From Sphingosinicella microcystinivorans (lineage in GTDB: Bacteria; Pseudomonadota; Alphaproteobacteria; Sphingomonadales; Sphingomonadaceae): a stretch of 64,000 nucleotides of DNA. The stretch lies in contig NZ_RBWX01000007.1 of the NCBI RefSeq assembly GCF_003634215.1, positions 422,001 to 486,000 on the forward strand, given 5' to 3'. Below, one piece after another: positions 9,829 to 18,130 of this stretch (position 1 is the first letter of the stretch; the number at the start of each line of letters is the position of its first letter). The notes below the pieces were generated by a model. That model saw only the letters and a list, made by a program, of their open reading frames with translations, was not told the origin of the DNA and ran no database searches. The position numbers and the translations under genes were made by a program.

Positions 9829-9858
9829 CTTGAGAGGGGCGCGGCGCCACCCTACATT
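9829..9858 (+). promoter_or_regulatory. RpoH-type promoter of hrcA-grpE
   Basis: CTTGAGA (9829-9835), 14 nt, CCCTACATT (9850-9858) resembles the alphaproteobacterial heat-shock sigma factor consensus (CTTGAAA / CCATAT-like). The same spacing and -10 sequence recur upstream of dnaK and hspQ in this window. The predicted start of transcription falls within a few bases of the hrcA ATG at 9867. Confidence 0.6.
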
Positions 9859-9866
9859 GCGTCACG

Positions 9867-10919
9867 ATGACGAGCGGTCCAACCATATCAGAGCTTTCCG
9901 ACCGCGCGCGCGCCGTGTTTCGGCAGGTGGTCGAGGAATATATCGCCTCGGGCACGCCGGTCGGTTCGAAGACGCTCGCGACGCGCGCCGATAGCCTCGG
10001 CCTCTCGTCGGCCTCGATCCGCAGCGTTCTCCACGATCTGGAGCGCGTCGGCCTGCTCGGCAGCCCGCACACCTCGGCAGGCCGCGTGCCCACTGATTTC
10101 GGCCTGCGCCTGTTCGTCGACGGCATGATGCAGGCGAGCGAGGCGGGTGCGGAGGAGCGCGCCGCCATCGAAGCGGGCCTCAGCGCGCCGGACCGCGCTG
10201 TGGAGGATGTGCTTTCGCGCGCCACCGCCGTGCTTTCCGGCCTCTCGTCCTGCGCCGCCGTTGTCATGGTGCCGCGCACCGAGCGCGTGCTGCGGCAGGC
10301 GAGCTTCACGGCGCTGTCGCCGACGCGCATTCTCGCGATCCTCGTTGCCGACGATGGCACGGTTGAAAACCGCATCGTCGAACTGGAGTATCCGGTCTCG
10401 CCCGCGGCGCTCATCGAGGCGGGAAACTATCTCACCGCACGCCTCGCCGGCTCCACGCTCGCCGATGCGTCGACGCTGCTGAAGCTGGAGATTGAAACCG
10501 AACGCGCGCTCATCGATGCGGCGACGCGCGATCTTGTCGCGCGCGGCATTGCCAGCTGGTCTTCGGACGATGCCGATCGCGCCGTGCTCATCGTGCGCGG
10601 CCAGTCGCATCTGCTCGACGATGCGGCGGAGGCGGATCTGCAGCGCGTGCGTTCGCTTCTCGCGGATCTCGACGACAAGGTCGAAATGCTGCGCGTGCTC
10701 GATGACGCGCGCGAGGCGCGGGCGATGAAAATCTTCATCGGCTCGGAAAACAAGCTCTTCTCGCTCTCCGGTTCATCGGTTATCGCCGCGCCCTACAGCG
10801 GCGCCGAAGGCCGGATCGTCGGCGTCGTGGGCGTCATCGGCCCCACGCGCCTCAACTACGCACGTATCGTACCCATGGTGGATTATACCGCCCGAACACT
10901 CAGCAGGTTGATAGGATGA
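9867..10919 (+). CDS. hrcA: Heat-inducible transcription repressor HrcA
   Basis: HrcA is the repressor that binds CIRCE operators, with GroEL modulating its activity. The 350-residue protein has an N-terminal winged helix (SELSDRARAVFRQVVEEYI, SGTPVGSKTLA, LSSASIRSVLHDLERVGLL, SPHTSAGRVPTDFGLRLFVD) and a C-terminal GAF-like domain ending VDYTARTLSRLIG. The ATG at 9867 has no Shine-Dalgarno and lies about where transcription from the predicted promoter would begin, so the mRNA may be leaderless. The stop overlaps the grpE ATG (ATGA). No CIRCE inverted repeat is seen in front of hrcA or dnaK, so its targets are probably groESL elsewhere. Confidence 0.95.
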   Translation: MTSGPTISELSDRARAVFRQVVEEYIASGTPVGSKTLATRADSLGLSSASIRSVLHDLERVGLLGSPHTSAGRVPTDFGLRLFVDGMMQASEAGAEERAAIEAGLSAPDRAVEDVLSRATAVLSGLSSCAAVVMVPRTERVLRQASFTALSPTRILAILVADDGTVENRIVELEYPVSPAALIEAGNYLTARLAGSTLADASTLLKLEIETERALIDAATRDLVARGIASWSSDDADRAVLIVRGQSHLLDDAAEADLQRVRSLLADLDDKVEMLRVLDDAREARAMKIFIGSENKLFSLSGSSVIAAPYSGAEGRIVGVVGVIGPTRLNYARIVPMVDYTARTLSRLIG

Positions 10920-11446
10920 CTGAAGACAACGAAAAGCTGACCCCCGAAGAGATCGCCGCCGCCGAACAGCCGGTGGAGACGCCGGAAGCCGATCCGCTCG
11001 CCCAGAAGGAGGCCGAGGTCGCCGATCTCAAGGACCGGCTGCTTCGCGCCGTCGCGGAATCGGAAAATGTCCGCCGCCGCCTCGAACGTGAAAAGGCGGA
11101 TGCGGTCGCCTATGCCGTCACCGGCTTCGCGCGCGATCTGCTCGGCGTCGCCGACAATCTCCGCCGCGCGCTCGATGCCGCCGCGAAGGACGATGTCGTG
11201 GCGAGCCCGCTGCTTTCGGGTGTCGAGATCACCGAGAAGGAGCTGCTCAAGGCGTTCGAAAAGCACGGCATCGCGCGCGTTGAAAGCGTCGGTCAGAAGC
11301 TCGATCCGAACCGGCACCAGGCGATGCTCGAAGTCGTGCAGGACGGTGCGGAACCGGGCACGATCGTTGCCGAGCTGCAAACCGGTTATGTCCTCAAGGA
11401 CCGCCTGCTGCGTCCTGCGATGGTCACTGTGGCAAAGGAAGGCTGA
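10916..11446 (+). CDS. grpE: Nucleotide exchange factor GrpE
   Basis: GrpE is the co-chaperone that releases ADP from DnaK. The 176-residue protein has an acidic disordered N-terminus (TEDNEKLTPEEIAAAEQPVE), a long coiled coil (EAEVADLKDRLLRAVAESENVRRRLEREKADAVAYA) and the C-terminal beta domain with GQKLDPNRHQAML and GYVLKDRLLRPAMVTVAKE. It overlaps the hrcA stop by 4 nt and its own stop overlaps the next gene by 1 nt, so it belongs to the RpoH-type hrcA operon. Confidence 0.96.
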   Translation: MTEDNEKLTPEEIAAAEQPVETPEADPLAQKEAEVADLKDRLLRAVAESENVRRRLEREKADAVAYAVTGFARDLLGVADNLRRALDAAAKDDVVASPLLSGVEITEKELLKAFEKHGIARVESVGQKLDPNRHQAMLEVVQDGAEPGTIVAELQTGYVLKDRLLRPAMVTVAKEG

Positions 11447-11826
11447 TGGCTGAGCCCGATCCCATCTGCGGCGTGTGGCAGCTCGACCAGTGGGTCGAGT
11501 TTCGCGACGGCGATCCCTACGTCCTCGATGCGAGCGGGCGCATCTTCTACCATCCCGAAGGTCATGTGAGCGCGATCCTCACGCGGCAGACAGACGGCGA
11601 TCCGCAGGTCATCGCCTATGCAGGCCGTTGGCGGCGTGAAGGCGACGACGTTCACCACGCCGTCGAGCACGCCACCGTCCAGCGCTGGGTCGGCACGACG
11701 CTCACGCGCCGCGTGGTGGAATTCGATCCCACGGGCGACGGTCGCCTGGTGCTCCGCACGCCCCCCGAAACCAGCCGGTCGGGCGCCGAATTTTTCCACG
11801 ACATCATCTGGGTGCGCGCGGTCTGA
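11446..11826 (+). CDS. Lipocalin-like domain protein
   Basis: This 126-residue protein resembles the lipocalin-like domain family, with a start CGVWQLDQWVEFRDG, the strand-rich FYHPEGHVSAILTRQ and the closing GRLVLRTPPETSRSG. No signal peptide is visible, so it is probably cytoplasmic. It overlaps the grpE stop by one base (TGATG), so it may be expressed with the hrcA operon. Ligand and function are unknown. Confidence 0.65.
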   Translation: MAEPDPICGVWQLDQWVEFRDGDPYVLDASGRIFYHPEGHVSAILTRQTDGDPQVIAYAGRWRREGDDVHHAVEHATVQRWVGTTLTRRVVEFDPTGDGRLVLRTPPETSRSGAEFFHDIIWVRAV

Positions 11827-11856
11827 TTGCAGCGCTACGCCGCGCGAAAAATGATG

Positions 11857-11879
11857 GGGGCGGGCGCGAAGCCCGCCCC
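11857..11879. terminator. Stem-loop between convergent genes
   Basis: A perfect 9-bp GC stem (GGGGCGGGC / GCCCGCCCC) with a 5-nt loop lies between the convergent lipocalin-like and ompA-family genes. On the minus strand it is followed a few bases later by TTTTT; on the plus strand there is no U tract. It is a likely terminator for the OmpA transcript. Confidence 0.5.
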
Positions 11880-11887
11880 GCAAGACC

Positions 11888-12766
11888 TCAAATCCCGTCG
11901 AGACCCTTGCTGACGAGAATATTCACGGCAACGCGGCGGTTCTGCGCCTTGCCTTCCGGGGAATCGTTGCTCGCCGCCGGGTCGGCTTCCGCCATACCGG
12001 TCGGGGTCAGCATACGATACGGCTTCCAGCCGCAGGCCTGCTGCAGGAAATTCACGACCCGCGCGGCGCGCTTCTCGCTCAGAACCTGGTTATATTCCTC
12101 GCTTCCCGTGGAATCGGTGTAGCCGACGACAAGCAGCAGCGCGTTGTCCATCGCTTCGGCTTCGCTCGCGGCCGCGCAGAGATCGGTTTTCGCCTGGTCC
12201 GAAAGCACGGCCTTGCCGGTGTCGAAGTTCACGCTCATCGTGTTTTTCACATTATACTGATCGATATCCGCGACGCGGCCGCGAAGCGCCTCGGTTGCCG
12301 CTGTCTGTTCCGCAAAGCGCTGGTCCGTCGCGTTGTGGATCATCGATGCGGTCTTGAGATCCTTGTTCTTGAGGGCGATCTGGCTTGCCACCAGCGCCTC
12401 GCCCCATTGCACCGTCTTGATGGTGACGGGCAGGCCGTTCAGTAGCGCATCGGCGGCCAGCTTCTTGCTGTTCGCGCCAAGGAAGCCGCCGCTGGATTTC
12501 ACCTTGGTCGCGTCACTGATGAACACTGTCTGCTTCGCGCCGCCCGGGGCGGTGACCAGCATCTTCTGGTCCTTGCGTGCCGAGATGAAGCCTTCGACGT
12601 CCGGCCCCGCGGGCATGCCGGAAAGGTCCGCCGGCGGATAGGCGTTCACGTCTATGGACGGGTCGGCCGCGCTCATATCCTGCGGCTGCGCATGCAAACT
12701 GGCCGGCACCATGCCGGAAAGCGCAAGCAGCAAGAACATTCTCGGACTTTTGGAAATGACGCTCAT
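11888..12766 (-). CDS. OmpA family protein
   Basis: This 292-residue exported protein has a Sec signal peptide (FLLLALSGMVPASLHAQ), a central domain of unknown fold that includes GFISARKDQKMLVTAPGGAK, and a C-terminal OmpA peptidoglycan-binding domain (MSVNFDTGKAVLSDQAKTDL, LLVVGYTDSTGSEEYNQVLS, LSEKRAARVVNFLQ, NRRVAVNI). The OmpA domain would bind the diaminopimelate of peptidoglycan. There is no beta-barrel. An AAGGAG ribosome site precedes the ATG. The gene stands alone, with a 336-nt spacer upstream. Confidence 0.88.
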   Translation of the reverse strand: MSVISKSPRMFLLLALSGMVPASLHAQPQDMSAADPSIDVNAYPPADLSGMPAGPDVEGFISARKDQKMLVTAPGGAKQTVFISDATKVKSSGGFLGANSKKLAADALLNGLPVTIKTVQWGEALVASQIALKNKDLKTASMIHNATDQRFAEQTAATEALRGRVADIDQYNVKNTMSVNFDTGKAVLSDQAKTDLCAAASEAEAMDNALLLVVGYTDSTGSEEYNQVLSEKRAARVVNFLQQACGWKPYRMLTPTGMAEADPAASNDSPEGKAQNRRVAVNILVSKGLDGI

Positions 12767-13102
12767 CGTGTTGCTCCTTCAAATTCGACCCAACCGACCG
12801 CGCGTGGGCGCGCGTGTCGTCCGATCTGCATCTTCCGCGACGCCGTATCCGGCTGCCGGAGTCCCCTCCCTGGCGCCGAACCCGAACGTCACGGATGCCT
12901 TGCGTGTTCGGATGCATCCTTCGGACACAACATTGTGGTTAACGCCAGTATTACGGAGACGTTTCGAGAGTCTCATGCGGCGAGCCGATGCCGCGCACGT
13001 GCAGAATCGCCCCCGGCGCCTCGAAGGCGCTGGAGACCGTTATCGTCGGAACGGCGTTTCTAATGCTGAATATTGGAGCCGTGGCGAGCGCGCACGCGAG
13101 CG
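12767..13102. other. Intergenic region without a recognisable gene (336 nt)
   Basis: This spacer lies between two minus-strand genes. It holds the ribosome site and presumably the promoter of the ompA-family gene. A small GCGCC/GGCGC hairpin lies near 13018-13035 and there is no convincing sigma-70 hexamer pair. Short open frames here have no family features and are not called. Confidence 0.5.
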
Positions 13103-13552
13103 CTAAGCAATCCTCCGCTCCCCGCGCTCCCCCCGGAACGGTAACAACGCGTCATAGGTCGCGAGCGGCGGGGTGCCCGGTATCTCGCCGCCCAGGCTTT
13201 TCACATAGGCGTCGCGGACGATTTCCGCCTGCTGCTCCAAACCGTAGTCGGAGAAGCCGAGGCCGGGCTTCAGGGGGAGGTAGTCGTAGCGCGCCAGCGG
13301 TCCGCGCCTCAGGATCAGGTTCACGCCCTGCTGATGCTGCCACACATGCGTCAGTTCGTGGACGATCAGGCCCTGCAGGAACAGTGAGGCGCGGCTGAAA
13401 TCTTCGCGCCAGGAGGCGTTGTTGGGGTGGAACCAGATGTGCCCGTCGGGCGCCATCACCACCCATGCCGGTTGCAGCCACCACCACTTCGCCCGCCGGA
13501 GGGTGACGCGCGCCAGATCGATGGCGTTGCCGAAGGCGCGGCGTGCCATCAT
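13103..13552 (-). CDS. Putative zinc metallopeptidase (vgr-related family)
   Basis: This protein of about 149 residues belongs to a family often labelled vgr-related in sphingomonads. It contains the zinc-protease-like motif IVHELTHVWQHQQG (HExxH variant HELTH) preceded by a hydrophobic stretch (RASLFLQGL). No signal peptide is evident. In-frame codons upstream of the first ATG encode RPLTEGER, which resembles the family N-terminus, but no ATG, GTG or TTG exists between that stretch and the preceding in-frame stop. The real start may therefore be a rare codon (CTG, ATT or ATC) about 20-40 nt upstream. Function is unknown. Confidence 0.7.
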   Translation of the reverse strand: MMARRAFGNAIDLARVTLRRAKWWWLQPAWVVMAPDGHIWFHPNNASWREDFSRASLFLQGLIVHELTHVWQHQQGVNLILRRGPLARYDYLPLKPGLGFSDYGLEQQAEIVRDAYVKSLGGEIPGTPPLATYDALLPFRGERGERRIA

Positions 13553-13574
13553 GCGCTCGCCTTCCGTCAGCGGT

Positions 13575-14111
13575 CTAATGATGTGAATGCTCTCCGGCCT
13601 TCATCTCGGGCGCTGTCGCGCTCATCGCGTGCGCGGAGACGGTTACGCGGCCCGCCTTTTCGAACACGAAGGTGAGCGGCACGCGCGAATCGGGCTTGGT
13701 TGCAGGAAGGCCGAATACCATCACGTGCATGCCGCCCGGCTTCAATTCGATCTTCTGGCCCGGATTGACCGGCAGTCCGACGAGCGGAACCATACGCATC
13801 ACGCCGTTCTCGGCCTTGCTCGCGTGCAGTTCGAAGCGCGCGGGTTTCGGCCCCTCGACGGCAATCAGCCGATCCGCGAGCGGGCCGCCCGTGATCGTGG
13901 CGTACATCGCGGCAGGCCGGCCCGCGACGACGGGCAGGCGAATCCAGGCGTTGCTCACGGCCGGCGGGGTGGGGGGTGCTGCCAGCGCCCGGCCGCCGAT
14001 CGCCGCCGCCACGAGCAGCAGCAGCGCGGTCACACACGCCGCGATTCCAAGGTTTCTGTCGATACGCGCCAAGATCTTGTATCCTTCGCCAGAGGCATCC
14101 ACACTCCGCAT
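13575..14111 (-). CDS. PCu(A)C-type periplasmic copper chaperone
   Basis: This 178-residue exported protein carries the exact PCu(A)C copper-binding pattern H-x10-M-x21-H-x-M: His in [12 protein letters not shown], Met in MRMVPLVGL, then GGMHVMVFG. Such proteins deliver Cu(I) to the CuA site of cytochrome oxidase. The N-terminus is a membrane anchor or uncleaved signal ([20 protein letters not shown]). The start was set at 14111 ([13 protein letters not shown]); an upstream ATG at 14177 would add 22 residues without family support. The C-terminus is His-rich (GEHSHH). It is probably transcribed with the downstream metallopeptidase gene, as the two are 22 nt apart. Confidence 0.88.
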   Translation of the reverse strand: MRSVDASGEGYKILARIDRNLGIAACVTALLLLVAAAIGGRALAAPPTPPAVSNAWIRLPVVAGRPAAMYATITGGPLADRLIAVEGPKPARFELHASKAENGVMRMVPLVGLPVNPGQKIELKPGGMHVMVFGLPATKPDSRVPLTFVFEKAGRVTVSAHAMSATAPEMKAGEHSHH

Positions 14112-14202
14112 GAACGCTTCATGCCACAGCTGGGGGCATTTGCGCCATGCGGCAGCACGTCCCCATTGCACAAGCAAAACGCATCGGCGGCGCGCATGCG
14201 CC

Positions 14203-14232
14203 CTTGTATGGCGCTGGCGCTGTTCCTACATC
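14203..14232 (+). promoter_or_regulatory. RpoH-type promoter of dnaK
   Basis: CTTGTAT (14203-14209), 14 nt, TCCTACATC (14224-14232) has the same spacing and nearly the same -10 sequence as the hrcA promoter. It predicts a leader of about 90 nt before dnaK. The -35 element is weaker than consensus. Confidence 0.5.
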
Positions 14233-14327
14233 GCCCGCGTGGATCAACGACGCTGCGGCAAATATGCGCAGCGGCGAGATCAATCGTTTGTTCCTGCTTG
14301 GAATTTGAAAGAGGAAGCACGGGAGAT

Positions 14328-16238
14328 ATGGGCAAGGTAATCGGTATCGACCTTGGCACGACCAACAGCTGCGTTGCCGTGATGGAGGGCAGCAAGCCCA
14401 AGGTTATCGAGAATGCGGAAGGCGCGCGCACGACGCCGTCGATGGTCGCGTTCACAAAGGACGGCGAGCGACTCGTCGGCCAGCCGGCGAAGCGTCAGGC
14501 GGTGACGAACCCGGACAATACGGTGTTCGCTGTGAAGCGCCTGATCGGCCGCCGTTTCGACGATCCCGTCACCAAGAAGGACATCGCGCTCGTCCCCTAT
14601 CACATCGTGAAGGGCGGCAACGGCGACGCGTGGGTGAAGGCCGGCGGTGAAGACTACAGCCCGTCGCAGATCTCCGCCTTCATCCTTCAGAAGATGAAGG
14701 AAACCGCCGAGTCCTATCTCGGCGAAACCGTCACGCAGGCCGTCATCACCGTTCCTGCCTACTTCAACGACGCGCAGCGCCAGGCGACCAAGGACGCGGG
14801 CAAGATCGCGGGTCTTGAAGTGCTGCGCATCATCAACGAGCCGACCGCGGCCGCGCTTGCCTACGGTCTTGAGAAGAACGACGGCAAGACCATCGCGGTC
14901 TACGACCTTGGTGGCGGCACGTTCGACGTGTCGATCCTCGAGATCGGCGACGGCGTGTTCGAGGTGAAGTCCACGAACGGCGACACGTTCCTCGGCGGTG
15001 AGGATTTCGACGCCAAGATCGTCGATTCGCTCGCCGAAGGCTTCAAGAAGGACGAAGGCATCGACCTTCGCTCCGACCGTCTTGCGCTGCAGCGCCTGAA
15101 GGAAGCTGCCGAGAAGGCGAAGATCGAGCTGTCGTCCGCGCAGGCGACGGAGGTGAACCTGCCGTTCATCACCGCCGACCAGAACGGCCCGAAGCACCTC
15201 GTGAAAACGATCACGCGCGCCGACCTTGAAAAGCTCGTGGGCGATCTCGTCGCCCGCACCATGGAGCCGTGCCGCAAGGCGCTGAAGGACGCCGGGCTCG
15301 ACAAGGACAAGATCGACGAGGTCGTCCTCGTCGGCGGCATGACGCGCATGCCGCTCGTCCGCGAAGAGGTGAAGAGGTTCTTCGGCAAGGAACCGCACAC
15401 GGGCGTCAACCCCGATGAGGTCGTTGCGATGGGCGCCGCCATTCAGGCGGGCGTGCTGCAGGGCGACGTCAAGGACGTGCTCCTGCTCGACGTGACACCG
15501 CTGTCGCTCGGCATCGAGACGCTGGGCGGCGTGTTCACGCGCATGATCGATCGCAACACGACGATCCCGACCAAGAAGAGCCAGGTCTACTCGACCGCCG
15601 AGGACAATCAGGGCGCGGTGACAATCCGTGTCTTCCAGGGCGAGCGCGAGATGGCGGCGGACAACAAGGCGCTCGGCCAGTTCGATCTGGTCGGCATCCC
15701 GCCGGCGCCGCGCGGTGTCCCGCAGATCGAGGTGACGTTCGATATCGACGCGAACGGCATCGTGAACGTGTCTGCAAAGGACAAGGGCACCGGCAAGGAG
15801 CAGCAGATCCGCATCCAGGCCTCGGGCGGTCTTTCGGACAACGACATCGAACAGATGGTCAAGGACGCCGAGAAGTTCGCCGACGAGGACAAGAAGCGCC
15901 GCGCGAAGGCCGAGGCCCGCAACCAGGCGGACAGCCTTGTCCACTCGACCGAGAAACAGCTTGCCGATCACGGCGACAAGGTGGATGCCGCCACGAAGGG
16001 CAGCATCGAAACCGCCGTCGCCGCGCTGAAGTCCGTGCTCGACAGCGACGATGTCGACGACATCAACGCCAAGACGCAGGCGCTCGCGCAGGAAGCGATG
16101 AAGCTCGGCGAAGCCATCTACAAGGCCGAGCAGTCGGCCGCGTCGGGCGAGGGCGAAGCACAGGCCTCCACGTCCTCCGGTGACGAAGACGTCGTCGACG
16201 CCGAGTTCTCGGAAGTCGACGAAGACAAGAAAGCGTAA
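14328..16238 (+). CDS. dnaK: Molecular chaperone DnaK (Hsp70)
   Basis: DnaK is the ATP-dependent Hsp70 chaperone working with DnaJ and GrpE. The 636-residue protein starts [19 protein letters not shown] after GGGAG. Upstream in-frame codons are open to 13587 but are unrelated. Motifs are [18 protein letters not shown], the [14 protein letters not shown] region, the interdomain linker [17 protein letters not shown] and an acidic C-terminal tail ([16 protein letters not shown]) ending in the EEVD-like region of bacterial DnaK. dnaJ follows after 63 nt containing a perfect 14-bp hairpin. A long open frame on the opposite strand is a codon-bias shadow. Confidence 0.98.
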   Translation: MGKVIGIDLGTTNSCVAVMEGSKPKVIENAEGARTTPSMVAFTKDGERLVGQPAKRQAVTNPDNTVFAVKRLIGRRFDDPVTKKDIALVPYHIVKGGNGDAWVKAGGEDYSPSQISAFILQKMKETAESYLGETVTQAVITVPAYFNDAQRQATKDAGKIAGLEVLRIINEPTAAALAYGLEKNDGKTIAVYDLGGGTFDVSILEIGDGVFEVKSTNGDTFLGGEDFDAKIVDSLAEGFKKDEGIDLRSDRLALQRLKEAAEKAKIELSSAQATEVNLPFITADQNGPKHLVKTITRADLEKLVGDLVARTMEPCRKALKDAGLDKDKIDEVVLVGGMTRMPLVREEVKRFFGKEPHTGVNPDEVVAMGAAIQAGVLQGDVKDVLLLDVTPLSLGIETLGGVFTRMIDRNTTIPTKKSQVYSTAEDNQGAVTIRVFQGEREMAADNKALGQFDLVGIPPAPRGVPQIEVTFDIDANGIVNVSAKDKGTGKEQQIRIQASGGLSDNDIEQMVKDAEKFADEDKKRRAKAEARNQADSLVHSTEKQLADHGDKVDAATKGSIETAVAALKSVLDSDDVDDINAKTQALAQEAMKLGEAIYKAEQSAASGEGEAQASTSSGDEDVVDAEFSEVDEDKKA

Positions 16239-16246
16239 AGTCAGGA

Positions 16247-16278
16247 ACGGCGGTCATCCGGCAACGGGTGGCCGCCGT
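16247..16278 (+). promoter_or_regulatory. 14-bp hairpin with GCAA tetraloop between dnaK and dnaJ
   Basis: The 14 nt at 16247-16260 pair completely (two G-U) with 16265-16278 around a GCAA (GNRA) loop. No U tract follows, so it is not a classical terminator. It may stabilise the dnaK 3' end or lower dnaJ expression relative to dnaK. Confidence 0.7.
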
Positions 16279-16301
16279 GCCAGCGGGGGCGATCCGGGCG
16301 T

Positions 16302-17435
16302 ATGGTTGAAGCCGATTACTACGAACTCCTTGGTGTCGAGCGCACCGCTGACGGTGGCACGATCAAGTCCGCTTATCGGCGGCTCGCCATGCAGTACCAC
16401 CCCGACAAGAACGGCGGCTGCACGGATGCCGAGGCGAAGTTCAAGGCGATCAACGAAGCCTATGATTGCCTGAAGGATGACCAGAAACGCGCCGCCTACG
16501 ATCGCTACGGCAAGGCTGCGTTCCAGAACGGCGGCCCCGGCAACGGCGCGGGCGGTGCCGGCTTCGGCGACTTCGCCGACATTTTCGAAGGCATTTTCGG
16601 CGAGTTCATGGGGGGCGGGCGCCAGCGGCAGCGCAGCAGCGCGATGCGCGGCGCGGACCTGCGCTTCGATCTGAATCTCAGCCTTGAGGAAGCCTTCGCG
16701 GGCAACACCCGCACCATAGAAATCGATGTCGCCACAGCCTGCGAGCCGTGCAACGGCTCGGGCGCTGCACCGGGCGCGACGGCCAACACGTGCGGCACCT
16801 GCGGCGGCCACGGCAAGGTGCGCGTGCAGCAGGGCATGTTCCTGATGGAGCGCACCTGCCCGAACTGCCACGGCGCGGGGCGCGTCATTTCCGATCCCTG
16901 CAAGGAATGTCACGGCGCGGGCCGCGTCGACAAGCACAAGTCGCTCGACGTGCGCATCCCGGCGGGCGTCGACGACGGCACGCGCATCCGCCTTTCGGGC
17001 GAGGGCGAGGCGGGCGCGCGTGGCGGTCCCCCGGGCGATCTCTACATTTTCGTCCACCTCGAACCGCACGACATCTTCGAGCGCGACGGCACCAATCTTT
17101 ATGTGAAGGTGCCCGTCCCGATGACGCTCGCCGCGCTCGGCGGCACGATCGAAGTGCCGTCGATCGATCGCGAGGCGGTGGAGCTGAAGATTCCGGCCGG
17201 CACGCAGAGCGGCAAGCAGTTTTCGCGGCGCGGCCAGGGTATGCCGCCGCTGAATTCTGGCGGACGCGGCGATCTTATCATCGAGGTCGAGGTGGAGACG
17301 CCGACGCGGATGTCGAAGCGACAGCGCGAGCTTCTGGAAGAGTTCCAGGCGCTGGAGCCCGAGGCGGCGAGCTGCCCGGAAAGCCACGGCTTCTTCGCGA
17401 AGATTCGTGCCAAATGGGATGAACTCACCGAATAG
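16302..17435 (+). CDS. dnaJ: Chaperone DnaJ (Hsp40)
   Basis: DnaJ stimulates DnaK ATPase and presents substrates. The 377-residue type I Hsp40 has a J domain with the HPD motif at residues 33-35 ([10 protein letters not shown]), a Gly-rich segment ([20 protein letters not shown]), four CxxCxGxG zinc motifs ([32 protein letters not shown]) and the C-terminal substrate domains. All key residues are present. It follows dnaK by 63 nt and is expected to share the dnaK promoter. Confidence 0.97.
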   Translation: MVEADYYELLGVERTADGGTIKSAYRRLAMQYHPDKNGGCTDAEAKFKAINEAYDCLKDDQKRAAYDRYGKAAFQNGGPGNGAGGAGFGDFADIFEGIFGEFMGGGRQRQRSSAMRGADLRFDLNLSLEEAFAGNTRTIEIDVATACEPCNGSGAAPGATANTCGTCGGHGKVRVQQGMFLMERTCPNCHGAGRVISDPCKECHGAGRVDKHKSLDVRIPAGVDDGTRIRLSGEGEAGARGGPPGDLYIFVHLEPHDIFERDGTNLYVKVPVPMTLAALGGTIEVPSIDREAVELKIPAGTQSGKQFSRRGQGMPPLNSGGRGDLIIEVEVETPTRMSKRQRELLEEFQALEPEAASCPESHGFFAKIRAKWDELTE

Positions 17436-17455
17436 CCGCTATCGAGGAGAGGACC

Positions 17456-18097
17456 ATGATCAAGGTTTACGGGTCGACACTGTCGCCGTTCGTTCGCAAG
17501 GTCGTCGTGGTTCTCGCCGAGAAGGGGCTCGATTACGAGGTGGTGCCCTCGGGCCTTCCGGCGCGTGATCCCGAGTTTCTCTCGATCTCGCCCTTCGGCA
17601 AAATGCCGGCGTTTCGCGACGGTGATTTCGCCATCTCCGATTCCTCCGCCATCGTTCACTACCTTGATGCGAAGTATCCCCAGCCGCGCCTCATCCCGCA
17701 ATCGCCCGAGGATCTGGCGCGCGCGGTCTGGTACGATGAATTTGGGGACACCATCGTTGTCGCCTCCGCCGGGAAAGTGTTCTTCAACCGCGTCGTTGCC
17801 CCGCGTTTCCTGAAGCAGGCGGGCAGCGAGGACATGGTGCAGCAGGGCATTGCCGAACTGCCCCGCCTGTTCGACTATCTTGAGGGCGTCGTGCCCGAAC
17901 CCGGCGGTTTCCTCGTCGGCGATGCGCTCAGCCTTGCCGATATCGCGGTGGCGAGCCCGTTCGTGAATCTGTCGCACTGCGCGCTCGATGTGGATTGTGC
18001 GAAGCATCCCCGGCTTGGCGCGTGGCTGCCCACGATTCTATCCCGGTCGTCTTTCGCAGCGGTCGTGGCGGAAGAGAAGGCGTTTCTCGCCGCCTAG
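17456..18097 (+). CDS. Glutathione S-transferase family protein
   Basis: This 213-residue cytosolic GST has a thioredoxin-fold N-terminal domain (IKVYGSTLSPFVRKVVVVLA with Ser/Thr at the catalytic region, FGKMPAFRDGDFAISDSSAI as the cis-Pro and GSH-binding segments) and an all-helical C-terminal domain (GDALSLADIAVASPFVNL). It starts 20 nt after dnaJ behind a purine-rich GAGGAGAGG site and may receive read-through from the chaperone operon. Substrate is unknown. Confidence 0.88.
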   Translation: MIKVYGSTLSPFVRKVVVVLAEKGLDYEVVPSGLPARDPEFLSISPFGKMPAFRDGDFAISDSSAIVHYLDAKYPQPRLIPQSPEDLARAVWYDEFGDTIVVASAGKVFFNRVVAPRFLKQAGSEDMVQQGIAELPRLFDYLEGVVPEPGGFLVGDALSLADIAVASPFVNLSHCALDVDCAKHPRLGAWLPTILSRSSFAAVVAEEKAFLAA

Positions 18098-18130
18098 ACA
18101 GGGTGCCGCGACTTCGTCACAGTCCGCGCC

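Noticed and set aside
9759-9866. CIRCE operator upstream of hrcA
   Set aside because: No TTAGCACTC / GAGTGCTAA pair is present; only the heat-shock promoter is seen.
13587-14327. Long N-terminal extension of dnaK
   Set aside because: The canonical start [14 protein letters not shown] with a ribosome site is at 14328; the extension covers promoter and copper-chaperone sequence.
14280-15971. 563-codon open frame antisense to dnaK
   Set aside because: It is the codon-bias shadow of a highly expressed GC-rich gene and lacks family features; the DnaK frame is unambiguous.
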